The translations under genes and the position numbers were made by a program. From positions 186,001 to 250,000 of the forward strand of contig FMBT01000315.1 of assembly GCA_900095095.1 (NCBI GenBank): a DNA stretch of 64,000 nucleotides. Direction: 5' to 3'. Origin of the DNA: Fragilariopsis cylindrus CCMP1102. Its lineage: Eukaryota > Bacillariophyta > Bacillariophyceae > Bacillariales > Bacillariaceae. Below, piece by piece: positions 23,331 to 34,092 of the stretch (its first letter is position 1; the number at the start of each line of letters is the position of its first letter). The notes under the pieces were generated by a model. That model did no database searches. It saw nothing but the letters and a program-made list of their open reading frames with translations, and was not told where the DNA came from.

Positions 23331-23448
23331 GAGAACAACACCTGGGATTCCAACGTGGTCCCCCACCGTAGTACTAACCAGGCCCGAACATGCTTAACTT
23401 CGCTGAGCAGACGGGAAGCGGTGCTGTCATGTTGGTATGGTCGTTCTC
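23331..23448 (-). rRNA. 5S ribosomal RNA
   Basis: A 118-nt eukaryotic 5S rRNA on the minus strand. The 5' end GAGAACGACCATACC pairs perfectly (with one G-U) with the 3' end GTTGTTCTC to form helix I. The internal control region is present (GAAGTTAAGCATG... and GGGCCTGGTTAGTAC). A T5 run on the minus strand (23330-23326) directly follows and fits the RNA polymerase III terminator. It is a single complete gene lying 140 bp beyond the end of the tandem array. Confidence 0.95.
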
Positions 23449-23769
23449 TCTATATTGCAAAAATTTAAGGTACATAAACAATCATACGTAGAATTATTGA
23501 ATTGTAGAAATCTAATGCGAACATGATCGTACAAGAAGGTACCGTATCACCATTATCGACTACAGTAACTAGGATCATACTGTTCTCAAAAGCAAGATAG
23601 ATCGACAATACAGTACGTGACACAAAAAAAAAATCAACAACACAACAGCAATAATACAACGCAAGGAAAACTATCGTTTGACTTTTAATACTGTAGACCC
23701 TAAAACCGTTACTACACATACAAGCGAGATCGAGATTGAATTCGAAATCAAAATATCAAAATCAGAGCA
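23449..23769. other. Intergenic, 5S to HA-domain gene
   Basis: Divergent upstream region between the 5S gene (-) and the HA-domain gene (+). AT-rich; TATTGCAAAAATTTAAGG lies just upstream of the 5S start. Nothing else is recognised. Confidence 0.5.
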
Positions 23770-24616
23770 ATGGAAACAGAATCATTCTCGTCTGCTGCCG
23801 AAGCAGTTCTTTCATCATCATCATTAACATCGTCCTCATCTTCATCATTACCACCATTACCCTTTTTATCGTCGTCGTCATCGTCTATTAAGGTTGAAAG
23901 TGGAACCGCAACTGGTGTGAAGAAGAAAGATGATCGAATACATACCAAGGAGGAAGATTGTGATGAGGATGAGAAGGCAGTGTTAGAGGAGGAAGAGGAG
24001 GAAGGTAAAGACGACAATAATGAAAATTATAAGCCCCAAGCTGCTGCCACCGATAATGATTATGCTGGTTGGAAGGTAGGAGATTGGTGTTGGTTATTAT
24101 CTACTACTGGTAGTAATAATAATGATAATGGTATTAAGGACGAGAAGACTACTCATCATCAACAACAGAGGGTTAAGAATGGCAACAACACTGGTTGTGG
24201 TACCCCTGCCTTGAAGTCATCACGACGCCATCATCATCATGAATCCAATGACGACTGTAAAGACGATGAGAAACCACCACCAACAAAGAAAACGAGATCA
24301 TTGTGTCCTCCTTCACATAACAACAACAACAACAGCAGTAGCAACTCCTATCGGAAAAACAACAACAACGACAATAGCACCGATAAAGGCATCACCACCA
24401 AGTCCAGTAGTATTCAACACGAGGAAGATACTAGTTACGACGACGACGATGAGGAGGAGGAGGAGAAGGACGACGAAGATAGTAACTCTACCAGCAGTAT
24501 TACAAATAACTCTATCGACGTTAACGTTAATAGTAGTAGTAGTAGTAGTAGTAATGATGAAGGATATGAATCATGGACGGAAGGGAATTGGTGTTTAGTT
24601 CTACCCAATGTGAATG

Positions 24617-24651
<35 letters not shown>

Positions 24652-25206
24652 GAAACCGAACAACAAGAAACATCATCGGCCGATGAAAAAGTTAATACCA
24701 AAACAACTGCCGTCACTAGACGTGTCCGTACTTCCGGTCGTCCTCACCAGAGTCCTTGTTGGAGGCAGTATTATAATCAAAGATGGAATGCAATGTTCCA
24801 ACGACTTCTTGCATACAAGAAGCAGCATAAGTCTACTAATGTTCCTAGAACATTCGAAGCAGATCCACAACTGGCATTATGGGTCGGTACACAACGAAGA
24901 TATCACAAGAACAAAGAACTTTCCGTAGATCGGACTAGTCTTCTTGATTCGATTGATTTTGTTTGGGCGATACGCGAGATACTGCCATGGGAAGAAATGT
25001 ATAGTACACTGGTAGAGTACAAGAGGCAGTATGGGTCAACGATAGTGCCAATTAAATATACTCGGTTGAGTCAATGGGTCCGTACACAACGAAAAGTTTA
25101 CAATAACGGCGGTTTATTGAAAAAGCGCTACGAACTTTTGAGCTCTATCGGGTTTGCGTGGACAGTAGTGAAGAAAACTACCTTCCTACAAAGATTTAAA
25201 GAATGA
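23770..25206 (+). CDS. Helicase-associated (HA) domain protein
   Basis: A 478-aa single-exon protein. The C-terminal ~150 residues carry two tandem helicase-associated (HA) repeats, a fold common in diatom proteins without any helicase. The first runs from about residue 336 (WNAMFQRLLAYKKQHKSTNV...LALWVGTQRRYH...LLDSIDFVW) and the second from about residue 412 (WEEMYSTLVEYKRQYGSTIV...LSQWVRTQRKVY...LLSSIGFAW). HA domains are thought to bind nucleic acid. The N-terminal two-thirds is low-complexity, with Ser, Glu, Asn and Asp runs. Within it, two copies of a motif W..G(D/N)WC..L occur (GWKVGDWCWLL near residue 99 and SWTEGNWCLVL near 270). The start ATG is the first after a stop and is followed by Ser/Glu-rich sequence. 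A DNA-binding or regulatory role is inferred; the exact function is unknown. Confidence 0.85.
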
Positions 25207-25909
25207 AAAGCTTCTCTATAAATTATTAGTACAGTCCGTACTTCCTTGACATGTCGTTGCTATTCCAGTTTATCTGTATTCTTTTAAATTTCATATAGCC
25301 AAAAATATAACTTTTCGAGATTAATAATACAAATCGAATCGAATCCCTTAATTTCTTGGCAAGGAATAACAATTTGTTATTCAATTTGCACTACGTGCCG
25401 TATTTTGTTTTCTGTCCCGTTTCGTTACCATCAGTAGTCGATATTGTTTATCTTCCTTTCGATGTTTCTAGCATTGCTTTTTGAAATTTCATTGTTTCCA
25501 ACACCATCTTTTTCTTGTTGTTGTACTTGTATTGATAAAGATAGATTGTTTAATCGTAGAATTCAAGTCAACTTCAGTTCATAAAACGTACAAGGCGATT
25601 GATATGCGGAACAACCCGAGCGATATTAGAACTAGCTATAAACGATATTCTGCTTTTTTGATTTAAAATAGATTTTATGTTTTTGATTATCATTTTTACT
25701 ATTATTTAAGATTAATCATAGTTAATTATTTGTGTCGTCAGCTTTTTCTTTCTTCCCTACGCTTCATAATCCCTTCCTCGTCGTCGTCGAGAGGTGGATT
25801 CTGGATGGACGAAGGTTGAACAGCGTATGCATTCATTGTGTATGTATTAGTTAATATATATAAATCTTACTCATCTTGATATTCGTAGTTTCGTCGGTCT
25901 TCATTCCAA
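25207..25909. other. Intergenic, convergent 3' ends
   Basis: AT-rich DNA between two convergent genes. No RNA gene, repeat or convincing reading frame seen. Confidence 0.5.
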
Positions 25910-27061
25910 TTATTTGTGTTTGTTGACACAAGTCTCTTCGATACAATTTCCTTCATGTTGTACCCAAAGACTATCAATGTTACCTTCTAAGTTAGGTGTA
26001 ACAGGTGGCAATTCACATACACCACGAGATGGACCATTCCATGTACGATAAACAGGACCAGTTGGAATACCAAGAATATTTGGTAATTTATGTGGATCAG
26101 AACATAAATTACAACCAACATGACAGAATGCTTTTGTCATAACAAATTCTGGCAATTCATTTGTTGTTGTTGATGGTGGACGGCACTCGGCAACATACCA
26201 ATATCCGTGTGTTGGATCAAAGTTACATTGTCCATCAGCAATTAATGCACGTTGATCAATATCAGATTTAGATACAATAGTTACAGATGATTCACAAATT
26301 CTTTCTTCACCCTTCTTTGATTTGTGAAAAAAATCTAATGATTCTTCGTTACGGAATTTGTATGCACAATCTTCTCCTTCATTGTGTTGTCGTTCTTCAT
26401 CAGTTGATGAGAAAAGATAAGCAGCATTCTCATCTTCATCTTCATAATCTTCGAGAGCATCCATTGCATCATGTGCTTCTTGATCAAATTTTACTTTCAC
26501 AGCATCAAGATCTAATTTCAAACTGTCTTCAATAACGATTCCTTGTTGTAACTTTGCTTGTAATTCAACACGTGACTGAAAGATACGTGTACGTAATTGA
26601 TCAATTTCTTCATTGGACATACCAGTATATCCCCAATCTGTTCTTCCTTGATGATTTAATACAGTATCAAAATTATCATACAAATGTTGCATATGTTTAT
26701 CCATATCAGTCATGGAGTTAAGTACCTCATCACTCTTCTTCTGATTAAGAACAGCATCAAAACTCTTGCGAATACTTGCACGGATATCATCCGCTGACAT
26801 ACCGGTACGATCACCTGGAGTAATAATAGGAGCTTCTTCTTCTTCTTCTTCTTCTTCGTCGTTGGCATTCTTGATTTGAGAAGGTTCATCCTTTGGTGTT
26901 GTGATAAGAATTTTTTGTTCATTCACTTTTGCAACATACTTCATTCCCTTTGAAAGTTGTCCACGAAGTTTACCAACATCACCACAAACAACGCCCAACG
27001 AGATGGCAGTTGTTGTAATGAAAAGAAGTAAGGTACGCGGATTTAATTTGATGAATGCCAT
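25910..27061 (-). CDS. Secreted Cys-rich protein of unknown function
   Basis: A 383-aa single-exon protein. The N-terminus has a basic start and hydrophobic core (LLLFITTTAISLGVVCG) typical of a signal peptide, with cleavage expected near residue 27. An E8 run follows, then a helical acidic middle part (about residues 80-230) with TGMSADDIRASI and a related GMSNEEIDQLRTRI that look like a short internal repeat. The last ~150 residues contain ten or more cysteines (for example CHVGCNLC and CIEETC) and a GQCNFDPTHGYWYVAEC segment, consistent with a disulfide-bonded extracellular domain. I do not recognise the family. Secretion, perhaps to the cell wall or frustule region, is inferred only from the signal peptide and cysteines. 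Confidence 0.85.
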   Translation of the reverse strand: MAFIKLNPRTLLLFITTTAISLGVVCGDVGKLRGQLSKGMKYVAKVNEQKILITTPKDEPSQIKNANDEEEEEEEEAPIITPGDRTGMSADDIRASIRKSFDAVLNQKKSDEVLNSMTDMDKHMQHLYDNFDTVLNHQGRTDWGYTGMSNEEIDQLRTRIFQSRVELQAKLQQGIVIEDSLKLDLDAVKVKFDQEAHDAMDALEDYEDEDENAAYLFSSTDEERQHNEGEDCAYKFRNEESLDFFHKSKKGEERICESSVTIVSKSDIDQRALIADGQCNFDPTHGYWYVAECRPPSTTTNELPEFVMTKAFCHVGCNLCSDPHKLPNILGIPTGPVYRTWNGPSRGVCELPPVTPNLEGNIDSLWVQHEGNCIEETCVNKHK

Positions 27062-27930
27062 TGTATTGATTGTATGGGTAGGGTGGTTTTGTTTTGTTTT
27101 GTCGTGTCAAAAAGAATATTTTTATGTGAAGAAAGAAAACAGTGTCGATTTTGAAACGATTGCAATTTTTTCCTTCTTTTTCCTACTTTTCATCTCTCTT
27201 TTCCTTTTTTGGTGTGGGATGGCTGACGTCGTCTTGAATCAATCGACTCACTCTGAAAGAATTCTTTGCCTTCGCGCTATCATCTAACGCGATACTAGTA
27301 CAGTAGTCATAACGGTCATAAAGTTTGAGTGACGTTGCTTGCTTGATCTGAGAATTCTTAAGCGATGCAAAAGAAGGAATCAATCAATCCAATCACAGAA
27401 CTTCTTGAATTCTGCCCAGGCACGCTACCATACTCGCCGGTCGTATGTAATTTCATTTCTAAATGCTTCGCTTTACCGAGGAGTCGACAAGAGTGTCAAA
27501 ATCAAGAATGACGTGAGACAAAAGAAGGCCCAACCAAAAAAAAAAGGCCAAAAGATAAAGTTTTTTTGAAAGAATGAAAGAAATCAATCACGACTAAAGC
27601 AGCAATTTGTGAGCACTACCATTTTTGAATTTATCGATGACGACTCCCCCGACTCAATCATTTCAAACTTGAAACCTCATCCCATCATGACATCATATGC
27701 GCAGTCAAAAAAAATATGTGCGCATGCATTACTGAAGTTTCAAAAGATAAAAAAGAAACAAAGAAGACCAAACACCAATCTCACATCCGATCACATAAAT
27801 CAGATTTATGATCTGGATACAGTAGTTAGTGGACCCTTGGATCAATTGGATCAAGATCAAATCCTACAGTACCTGATTGGTAATAATTTAGTAAGCGGGC
27901 TCATTGCAACTGACTGACTTTTGTCATACC
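27062..27930. other. Divergent promoter region
   Basis: This 870 bp separates the secreted-protein gene (-) from the mitochondrial kinase gene (+), so both promoters should lie here. A few short frames begin only with non-ATG codons and show no domain. No RNA gene is seen. Confidence 0.5.
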
Positions 27931-30462
27931 ATGATTCTTTCATCAAGAACATTTATGGCGTCAAGAACTCTATTACGAAACCATTCCCACCGACAGCTGC
28001 AGCTACAGCAGCAGCTGCAGCAACCGCAACAACAATCAGTAATATCGCGTTATCTGTTCTCGCACCGGTCCTATTCATTGCTGTCGTCAAGATTACCGCC
28101 GTCATCATCGCCACAGCAGCAGCAGCAGCAGCAGCAGCAATCAATACTATCTCGTTGTCTGTTCTCGCGATCGTCGCTGTCGTCGTCAACATCGTTGCTA
28201 TCGTCTCGGTTTTTAACTCGATCACGAAATAGCCAATCAATTTCACTCCTATCTTCATTCTTCCTGACGACGTCGATGACGACGTTAACGAGACCATCGA
28301 AGTCCATGTCCATGTCAACAGAAATAGGACAAGGTTCAATAAATCATGCAATAGCTGCTGATACATGTAGTATTGGCAAATTGAAAGAAAATCCAGCAAG
28401 AAACAGCAACAAGAATAAAAGATTTAATAAAAGAAAACGTAAATCAACTAAATATAGTAAATATTTACAATCATGGTCATTGAAAAAATTGATAAGTATG
28501 AATGATATATTATTGGATGACAATCCAAATAATGATAGTAGGTATGCAGTATTGATATATGATTTTATTAAACGGATCGAAATTAATTCCGATCGATTAA
28601 CAGACTTACAACAAAAAGTAGAATCATTGTATTCCAGATTACGGAATATACAAAGTAATAATAGTATTAATAACAATATTGATAGTAAGCATAAGCATAA
28701 TGATATACAAGATATGATGCATATATTAGAAGATGAACGTAAAACATTACGTAATTTACAACGATTGCATTATGATACATGGCAAGCAGTATCGTATCAA
28801 CATAAATTATGGGACAATGACTATGACGATGACAATGATGATGAAAGCGATGATGACAATGATGATGAAAGCGATGGCAATGATGAAGAAGAAGATGATG
28901 ATGATGAAGATGGTGCACCACCTTTAATGATGATTGATCCAAAGAAAAGATTAATAAGATGGAATGCATTAGTGGATGTTGCAACAGAAATACAAGCAAG
29001 ACATTCATTAACAATAGAACAAATGTCAGAATTAGTGATTCAATTAAAACCATTATATAATCAACACAAATTCTTTGGTAACGATGATACCAGTACCGAA
29101 GATAATGATATTAAAACCATTGAATTACAATTAAATGATTTATATGATACAGTATGTTCCTTTATGAGATGTCGAATGACACAACAATTATTATGTCAAC
29201 ATTTAATTGCAATGGGGAAAGATGCATTAGGTACAAATGTTGTTACAAATAATACATTGAAACTACAAAAAGAATCAGAACAACAACAATCAGTAGATAA
29301 AGAAGTAGATAAAGAAGTAGATGCAGGTAATAATGAAGAATCAACTCCACCAATACCTATCAGTGATAGAATTATTGGTGCAGTGAATGTCAATACATCA
29401 ATTGTATCTTTAGTACGTTCCTCAATAACAGAAGCATCCCAATTATGCGAGGCAACATATTTAATTTCACCACCTGTGACATTTGTTATAGAATCATCAA
29501 TTCAAGAAGAAATAGAAGAATCAAAATCAGAACCAAGCAAAACTTCTACTAATACTGATGCTGATACTAATAATGAAAATGGAAATGGAAATGAAAATGA
29601 AAATAAAATACATGCTTATGAAAATGTATCAGGTACATTCGTTAGAGCTTGGTTACAATATACACTGATTGAATTATTAAAAAATGCTATGGCCGCAACT
29701 GTGGAAAATAATCCAAACATTGTGAATCGTATTACTACTACTAGTGATGACGATGATGATGATCACGATGATGATCACGATGATGATACGGACTCAAGTA
29801 GCAAATCTCAACAACAACAACAGCAGCAGCAACAACAACAACAATTACCTACTTTGTATGTGCATATCTATGAGGATACAATTGGTGGTGGTAATGTTGT
29901 TATAAAATTACTTGATCAAGGTGGTGGTATTCAAAAAGGTAGTGATGACGACGATTATGATTTGGAATCATTATTTCGTTTTGCACAAAGAGAAACTGTA
30001 TGGGATCGTATGGATGAACAACAAACATATGCTCGTAAGTTTAGTTAGTTTTCTACAATTGACTTTCTCTCTCTCTCTCTCCCATGCTCATTTATTTCCA
30101 TTCCTCACTCACAAAAAATACTGTACCGTAATACTTACCTAATCTACTGTTCCCTTCCCTTTTTCTTTGCCTCACTACGCACACGCTTCATCATTAAACT
30201 TATACGAAAAATTTACTAACATGATACAGAGATGCGTAGTCCATTGAAAGGTTTAGGTGTTGGCTTATCATTAAGTCGTTGGCATATGAGACATTTTGGT
30301 GGTGATTTAACATTAGAAAATCGTAGTAGTAGTAATCCAACGATCCGTGTTCGTGGTGATTCACCAGGTGGTCGACGATCGAAATGGAATTCATTAGATA
30401 AAGGTATGACAGCAACTATACTAATACCTAGAGATGATAACGTACCTGTAGTAATAAGCTAG
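27931..30462 (+). CDS. Mitochondrial PDK/BCKDK-family protein kinase
   Basis: Two exons, 27931-30034 and 30230-30462, with a 195-bp GT-AG intron (GTAAGT donor, TACTAAC-like branch site, ACAG acceptor) joining CAG in frame; product 778 aa. This family phosphorylates and switches off pyruvate or branched-chain ketoacid dehydrogenase in mitochondria. The visible signatures are FMRCRMTQQLLCQHLIAMG and ITEASQLCEATYLISPP, matching the N-terminal regulatory domain, then the GHKL ATPase N-box (LIELLKNAMAATVE), G1 box (LLDQGGGI) and G2 box (GLGVGLSLSRWHMRHFGGDL). The N-terminus is Ser/Arg/Gln-rich and acid-poor, as expected for a mitochondrial targeting peptide; the ATG at 27931 is the first in frame. 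Long Asp/Glu and Gln12 insertions interrupt the domains and make it nearly twice the usual ~400-450 aa. Whether it acts on pyruvate or branched-chain dehydrogenase cannot be decided. Confidence 0.88.
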
Positions 30463-30967
30463 AAACGAAAAGGAAAAAGAAAATTGCCAGCCGCACACAC
30501 CACACGATTTTGTTTTAGCACCAAATTTCTTCCCAAAAAAGAAAGAAAAACTTTCAGAAGAAGTCGCTTTTGACAAGCAATGACCAACAGTGTTTGACCT
30601 ATTTTTATGATATGGCAGTTCTATATTTTTACGTAGAGCACAGACATATAGACACACACTTCGAGGTCTAGTGAAGATGACTAAGGGCGTGGAAAATATA
30701 TATCAATAAGAAATAACCCTCTTTACAGTACATTTTGATTTGCTGAGGGAATGAATCATTAGAGTTGCAATGAATGAATCATATTGACTCTCGTCATCCT
30801 CGTTATTGATATTGTCATCTGAACCATACAAATTATAACATCCGACTCAGATAATAACAATCGACTTCCTTTTATGGTATTTCCTTTTTTGTCTGCATTT
30901 TCTTGCTGCTACTGCTGCTACTATCCGGTCGATCGTTGTCTACAACCGCGATGATGACTGTGTGCAA
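30463..30967. other. Intergenic, convergent 3' ends
   Basis: Lies between the kinase gene and the ankyrin-like gene, which converge. No feature recognised. Confidence 0.5.
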
Positions 30968-32191
30968 TTATAGTTCTTGGTGTTGATCGAGGTAGAGTTG
31001 CAATCGCAATAATGCATCGTAAGGATCCTTACGTAAGAGGGTATACAAACCTTCCAGATGGATTGATTCATCGGTCACTGCCGACATTAGCAGCGAAGAT
31101 TCCATAGTGCTTGGAGAGGCAGAAGCAGCGCAATAGTTCGCTATACAATCGAGAACTTCATTCATCACTTTTTCCTGTCCATGCCTATGGCATGCAAACC
31201 TGAAAGGCGTCTTAGTAAACTTTTTTCTATTGTCTCGGTTCCTTTGAGTACCCTCACAAAAGACGAAACCGAGTTTCTCAGGAAAATATCGTAGTCCAGC
31301 CTGTATCACTATCTTGAATATTTGAAAATCTCTGAAAGGAAAAACAGTCCAGTGAATAGGTAACATATTTCCGTGTTCGGGTTCACATGGTATTGTCAAT
31401 GTCATCGGATCCCAATCAACAAAGTACAAAAGCCTTGTTCCAGAAAAGATTCCAGTGTCAGTCGAGAGCAGTCTCCCAACCAAGTTACATTCTCGAATGT
31501 CTTCTTTTTTTAGGTGATTATTTTGTCTGAGTCGTTTCCAGACTGCTGAAAAACATTCATCAACAAGATTGGTGGTTCTATTTTCAATTCGAACGTAACA
31601 GATAATGAACTGCAAAACGTTCCATCCTTCTCCATCAGTCGGTGTACTCAATAATCCTCCTCTCAATTCTTCATCGAACTGACCCAGCTCAGATCCAAGT
31701 TCTGCCAGCAGTGGAATACGTGATATACTTTTCAAATTATATGCTGGATTTCGACGACGTCCCGCCCACATCCTCATGATAGGATACATTCCACCTCTTT
31801 TTTCCGACAGTACATCGGGAAAATATCGAATTGCCTTCGCTATCTTTCTTTCGTCCTCGTACCAGTCTTCGTCAACGATAGTCTTTGTCAAACCACGCTC
31901 TCTTTCTTCACGTTCCGCTTCTGCTACGTTATCATCAATCATTAATAAGTCTTGAACAGCAGTTCTTACTTTTGAAAGGAATTCATCCGCAATACTATTT
32001 ACGGCCTGATTAATTTGTCCATTGATAAATGGTGTAAACTCTGATTTGGATTTACTTCCAAGGATCGAAAGGACTTTTTGTCCCTCCGGTGACAGCAGGT
32101 GTTCTGCTTGTAGCTGCTGCTGCTGCTGCTGCTGCTGAAGTAGTTCGTCCTCCTGACGACGATGCTCGTTGTTTTCACGATGATCATTCAT
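30968..32191 (-). CDS. Ankyrin-like diatom family protein
   Basis: A 407-aa single-exon protein. The N-terminus has a Gln8 run. After it come segments of a degenerate ankyrin-like repeat type: AIRYFPDVLSEKRGGMYPI, LLAELGSELG, HGNMLPIHWTVF, IFKIVIQAGLRYFPEKLGFVF and TPFRFACHRHGQEKVMNEVL. Proteins built this way, with YFP...G and P(L/I)HW motifs, belong as I recall to a large expanded family in pennate diatoms. They are presumably protein-binding scaffolds, and no enzymatic motif is seen. The start ATG follows a purine-poor leader and is the first in frame. Function unknown. Confidence 0.75.
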   Translation of the reverse strand: MNDHRENNEHRRQEDELLQQQQQQQQLQAEHLLSPEGQKVLSILGSKSKSEFTPFINGQINQAVNSIADEFLSKVRTAVQDLLMIDDNVAEAEREERERGLTKTIVDEDWYEDERKIAKAIRYFPDVLSEKRGGMYPIMRMWAGRRRNPAYNLKSISRIPLLAELGSELGQFDEELRGGLLSTPTDGEGWNVLQFIICYVRIENRTTNLVDECFSAVWKRLRQNNHLKKEDIRECNLVGRLLSTDTGIFSGTRLLYFVDWDPMTLTIPCEPEHGNMLPIHWTVFPFRDFQIFKIVIQAGLRYFPEKLGFVFCEGTQRNRDNRKKFTKTPFRFACHRHGQEKVMNEVLDCIANYCAASASPSTMESSLLMSAVTDESIHLEGLYTLLRKDPYDALLRLQLYLDQHQEL

Positions 32192-32574
32192 CGTTTTATT
32201 AGTATCGATTCGATTCGATTACTTTCTCGACTTGACTCTACTCGACTCGACTCGACTCACTCCTCTAACTAGATTATATTGTTGTAGATAAAATATTTTG
32301 AATTCAAAGTAGAATATTATTTAAAGGATGACACCGAACGAGAAGAGTGAACACAAATGAAATAATAATAATGAAGTGTGAGTGTTGTTTCAAGTTCAAA
32401 GTTGCGCAAAATAATGGATCAGTACAAAACGAGAACTGTAGAATTTGTACGTGAACTGTGCTGGTTTACAAGAACGACAAGAACAACAAAAACGACATGA
32501 ACAACGAACACCAGCACCAGCATGTACACAGCACCGGCACCAGCACCAGCACCAGCACCATCATCGTCGTACCT

Positions 32575-32609
<35 letters not shown>

Positions 32610-32995
32610 TGCTTGTTGTCGCATCAAATGTTTTGAGATGTTATTTACTTTTTGCTTGTTTGTGAACTGTGCTGATTTTCAAATTCTCACAGAACTGCCT
32701 GGTAACGAGTACAGGTAGTAAAAATCCCGTTAGAATCTGGCGCATTCTAAATATCTAGAAAACAAGTTCGACTAAGAACTACTGTTAAGAGTGATATCCG
32801 AATTGCGTTAAGTAAGTCGTACACACTAGCTACTCGTGATTGACTAAGATTGAAGATTCATGACTGAAAAATAAATAGACAGCAAACGCTATCACATCAC
32901 AGCCACACTTCAACCAAACATAAAACATCATCACATATCACACACCGGTTATGCCATAGCAATAAACTTGAATAAAAAAGTAGTCATCAGCGACA
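32192..32995. other. Divergent intergenic region with microsatellites
   Basis: Separates the ankyrin-like gene (-) from the BTB gene (+). It contains TCGAC-rich direct repeats (32219-32260), a CACCAG repeat (about 32525-32562) and a (CT)n run (about 32577-32611). Short frames here are products of these repeats. Confidence 0.6.
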
Positions 32996-34092
32996 ATGGA
33001 GGACGACGACAATCATGCCAAGAAACGCAAACAAGACAACGATCATGATGACGATCATGACGATGACGATCCATCTGTCCTTTGGGAGCGGTGTCAACAA
33101 TCTCATAAAAAAAGAGTAAAAAAAATGAAAGAAGAAAAGGATAATCTTCAAAACGAAATTGAGACTATGAATAATTCTATTGTTGGTAGCACATCTGCTG
33201 CTGCTGCTGCTACAAGTAATGAGGATGTTATTATTGAAATCAATGCCGGTGGAAAAATAATTAGTGCACTCCGTAGTACTCTTACCCTTGCTCCCAATAC
33301 CATGTTTACATACATGTTTAGTGGACGATGGGAAGAATCTATGAAACGAGATGACAATAATCGTGTCTACCTGGATCATGATCCAGATTTAATTGAAATT
33401 ATTGTAAACTTCCTTCGAATGAAGAAGATAGAAGATCCAACGAAACCAGTACAATCCCCAATGGTTCGTATCGAAAAGAGAAACAATTTCGACTATCTTT
33501 TACGATATTTTGGATTAGCAGACTTTTTCTATCCATCCCCAGTTTTTCTTCCTTTGGATACTAGTAAAATTGACGTTGTGCAGCATGGGTCTTCGGTCAC
33601 CGTGACCAAAAGCGATAACAAGATTAAATTTAGAAAAGTAACTGGGGGAAAAAATTCACTTTTGTAGCTTGTAAGCCATCACTCAATGCTACTTCCGACG
33701 AAGGATCGTTCTGGAAGGTGACTATCGACGTATTGGCAGGTAATAGCTGGCTTCTCCTTGGTATTATAGGACATCTCGGTGCTTCTTATAATAGTCATGT
33801 AGATCCAACCAGTTATGGCTGGTCGAATGCATCCCAAGTTTTACATGGAGGATTTAATCGAAATGGAGATTCTGGTTGGACAACATTTACTCAAGGTGAA
33901 TGTCTCCATTTTCATTTGAAATCAAACAAATTGACCATGTTTAGTGTCCAGAAAAGTAAAAAGTTTGTCATTGATATTGATACAACAGTTCCTGCATATT
34001 ATATCCATTTCAATATCTTCAACGCTGGTACCATGCTCACGCTTGAACCATTAGGTGAGACGAACAAACACGCATGCTTGAAAACTAACTAA
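32996..34092 (+). CDS. BTB/POZ (T1-type) plus SPRY-like protein, one frameshift
   Basis: The first part (32996 on) encodes an Asp/His-rich start, a short coiled coil and a BTB/T1 domain: IEINAGGKIISALRSTL, MFTYMFSGRWEES, VYLDHDPDLIEIIVNFLR, FDYLLRYFGLADFF. It runs into a stop at 33665. One base lost in the G5A6 tract at about 33644-33654 would restore the frame. The second part continues with FTFVACKPSL, WLLLGIIGHLGASYNSH, YGWSNASQV and a beta-rich SPRY-like domain ending at 34092. Joined, the product is 365 aa. This BTB plus SPRY-like layout suggests a KCTD-like adaptor that recruits substrates to a cullin-3 ubiquitin ligase. That role is an inference from the family; the frameshift is most likely a consensus error. 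Confidence 0.75.

Noticed and set aside
27609-27917. 102-aa frame upstream of the mitochondrial kinase
   Set aside because: It begins with GTG rather than ATG, lies in the 5' region of the kinase gene and shows no domain.
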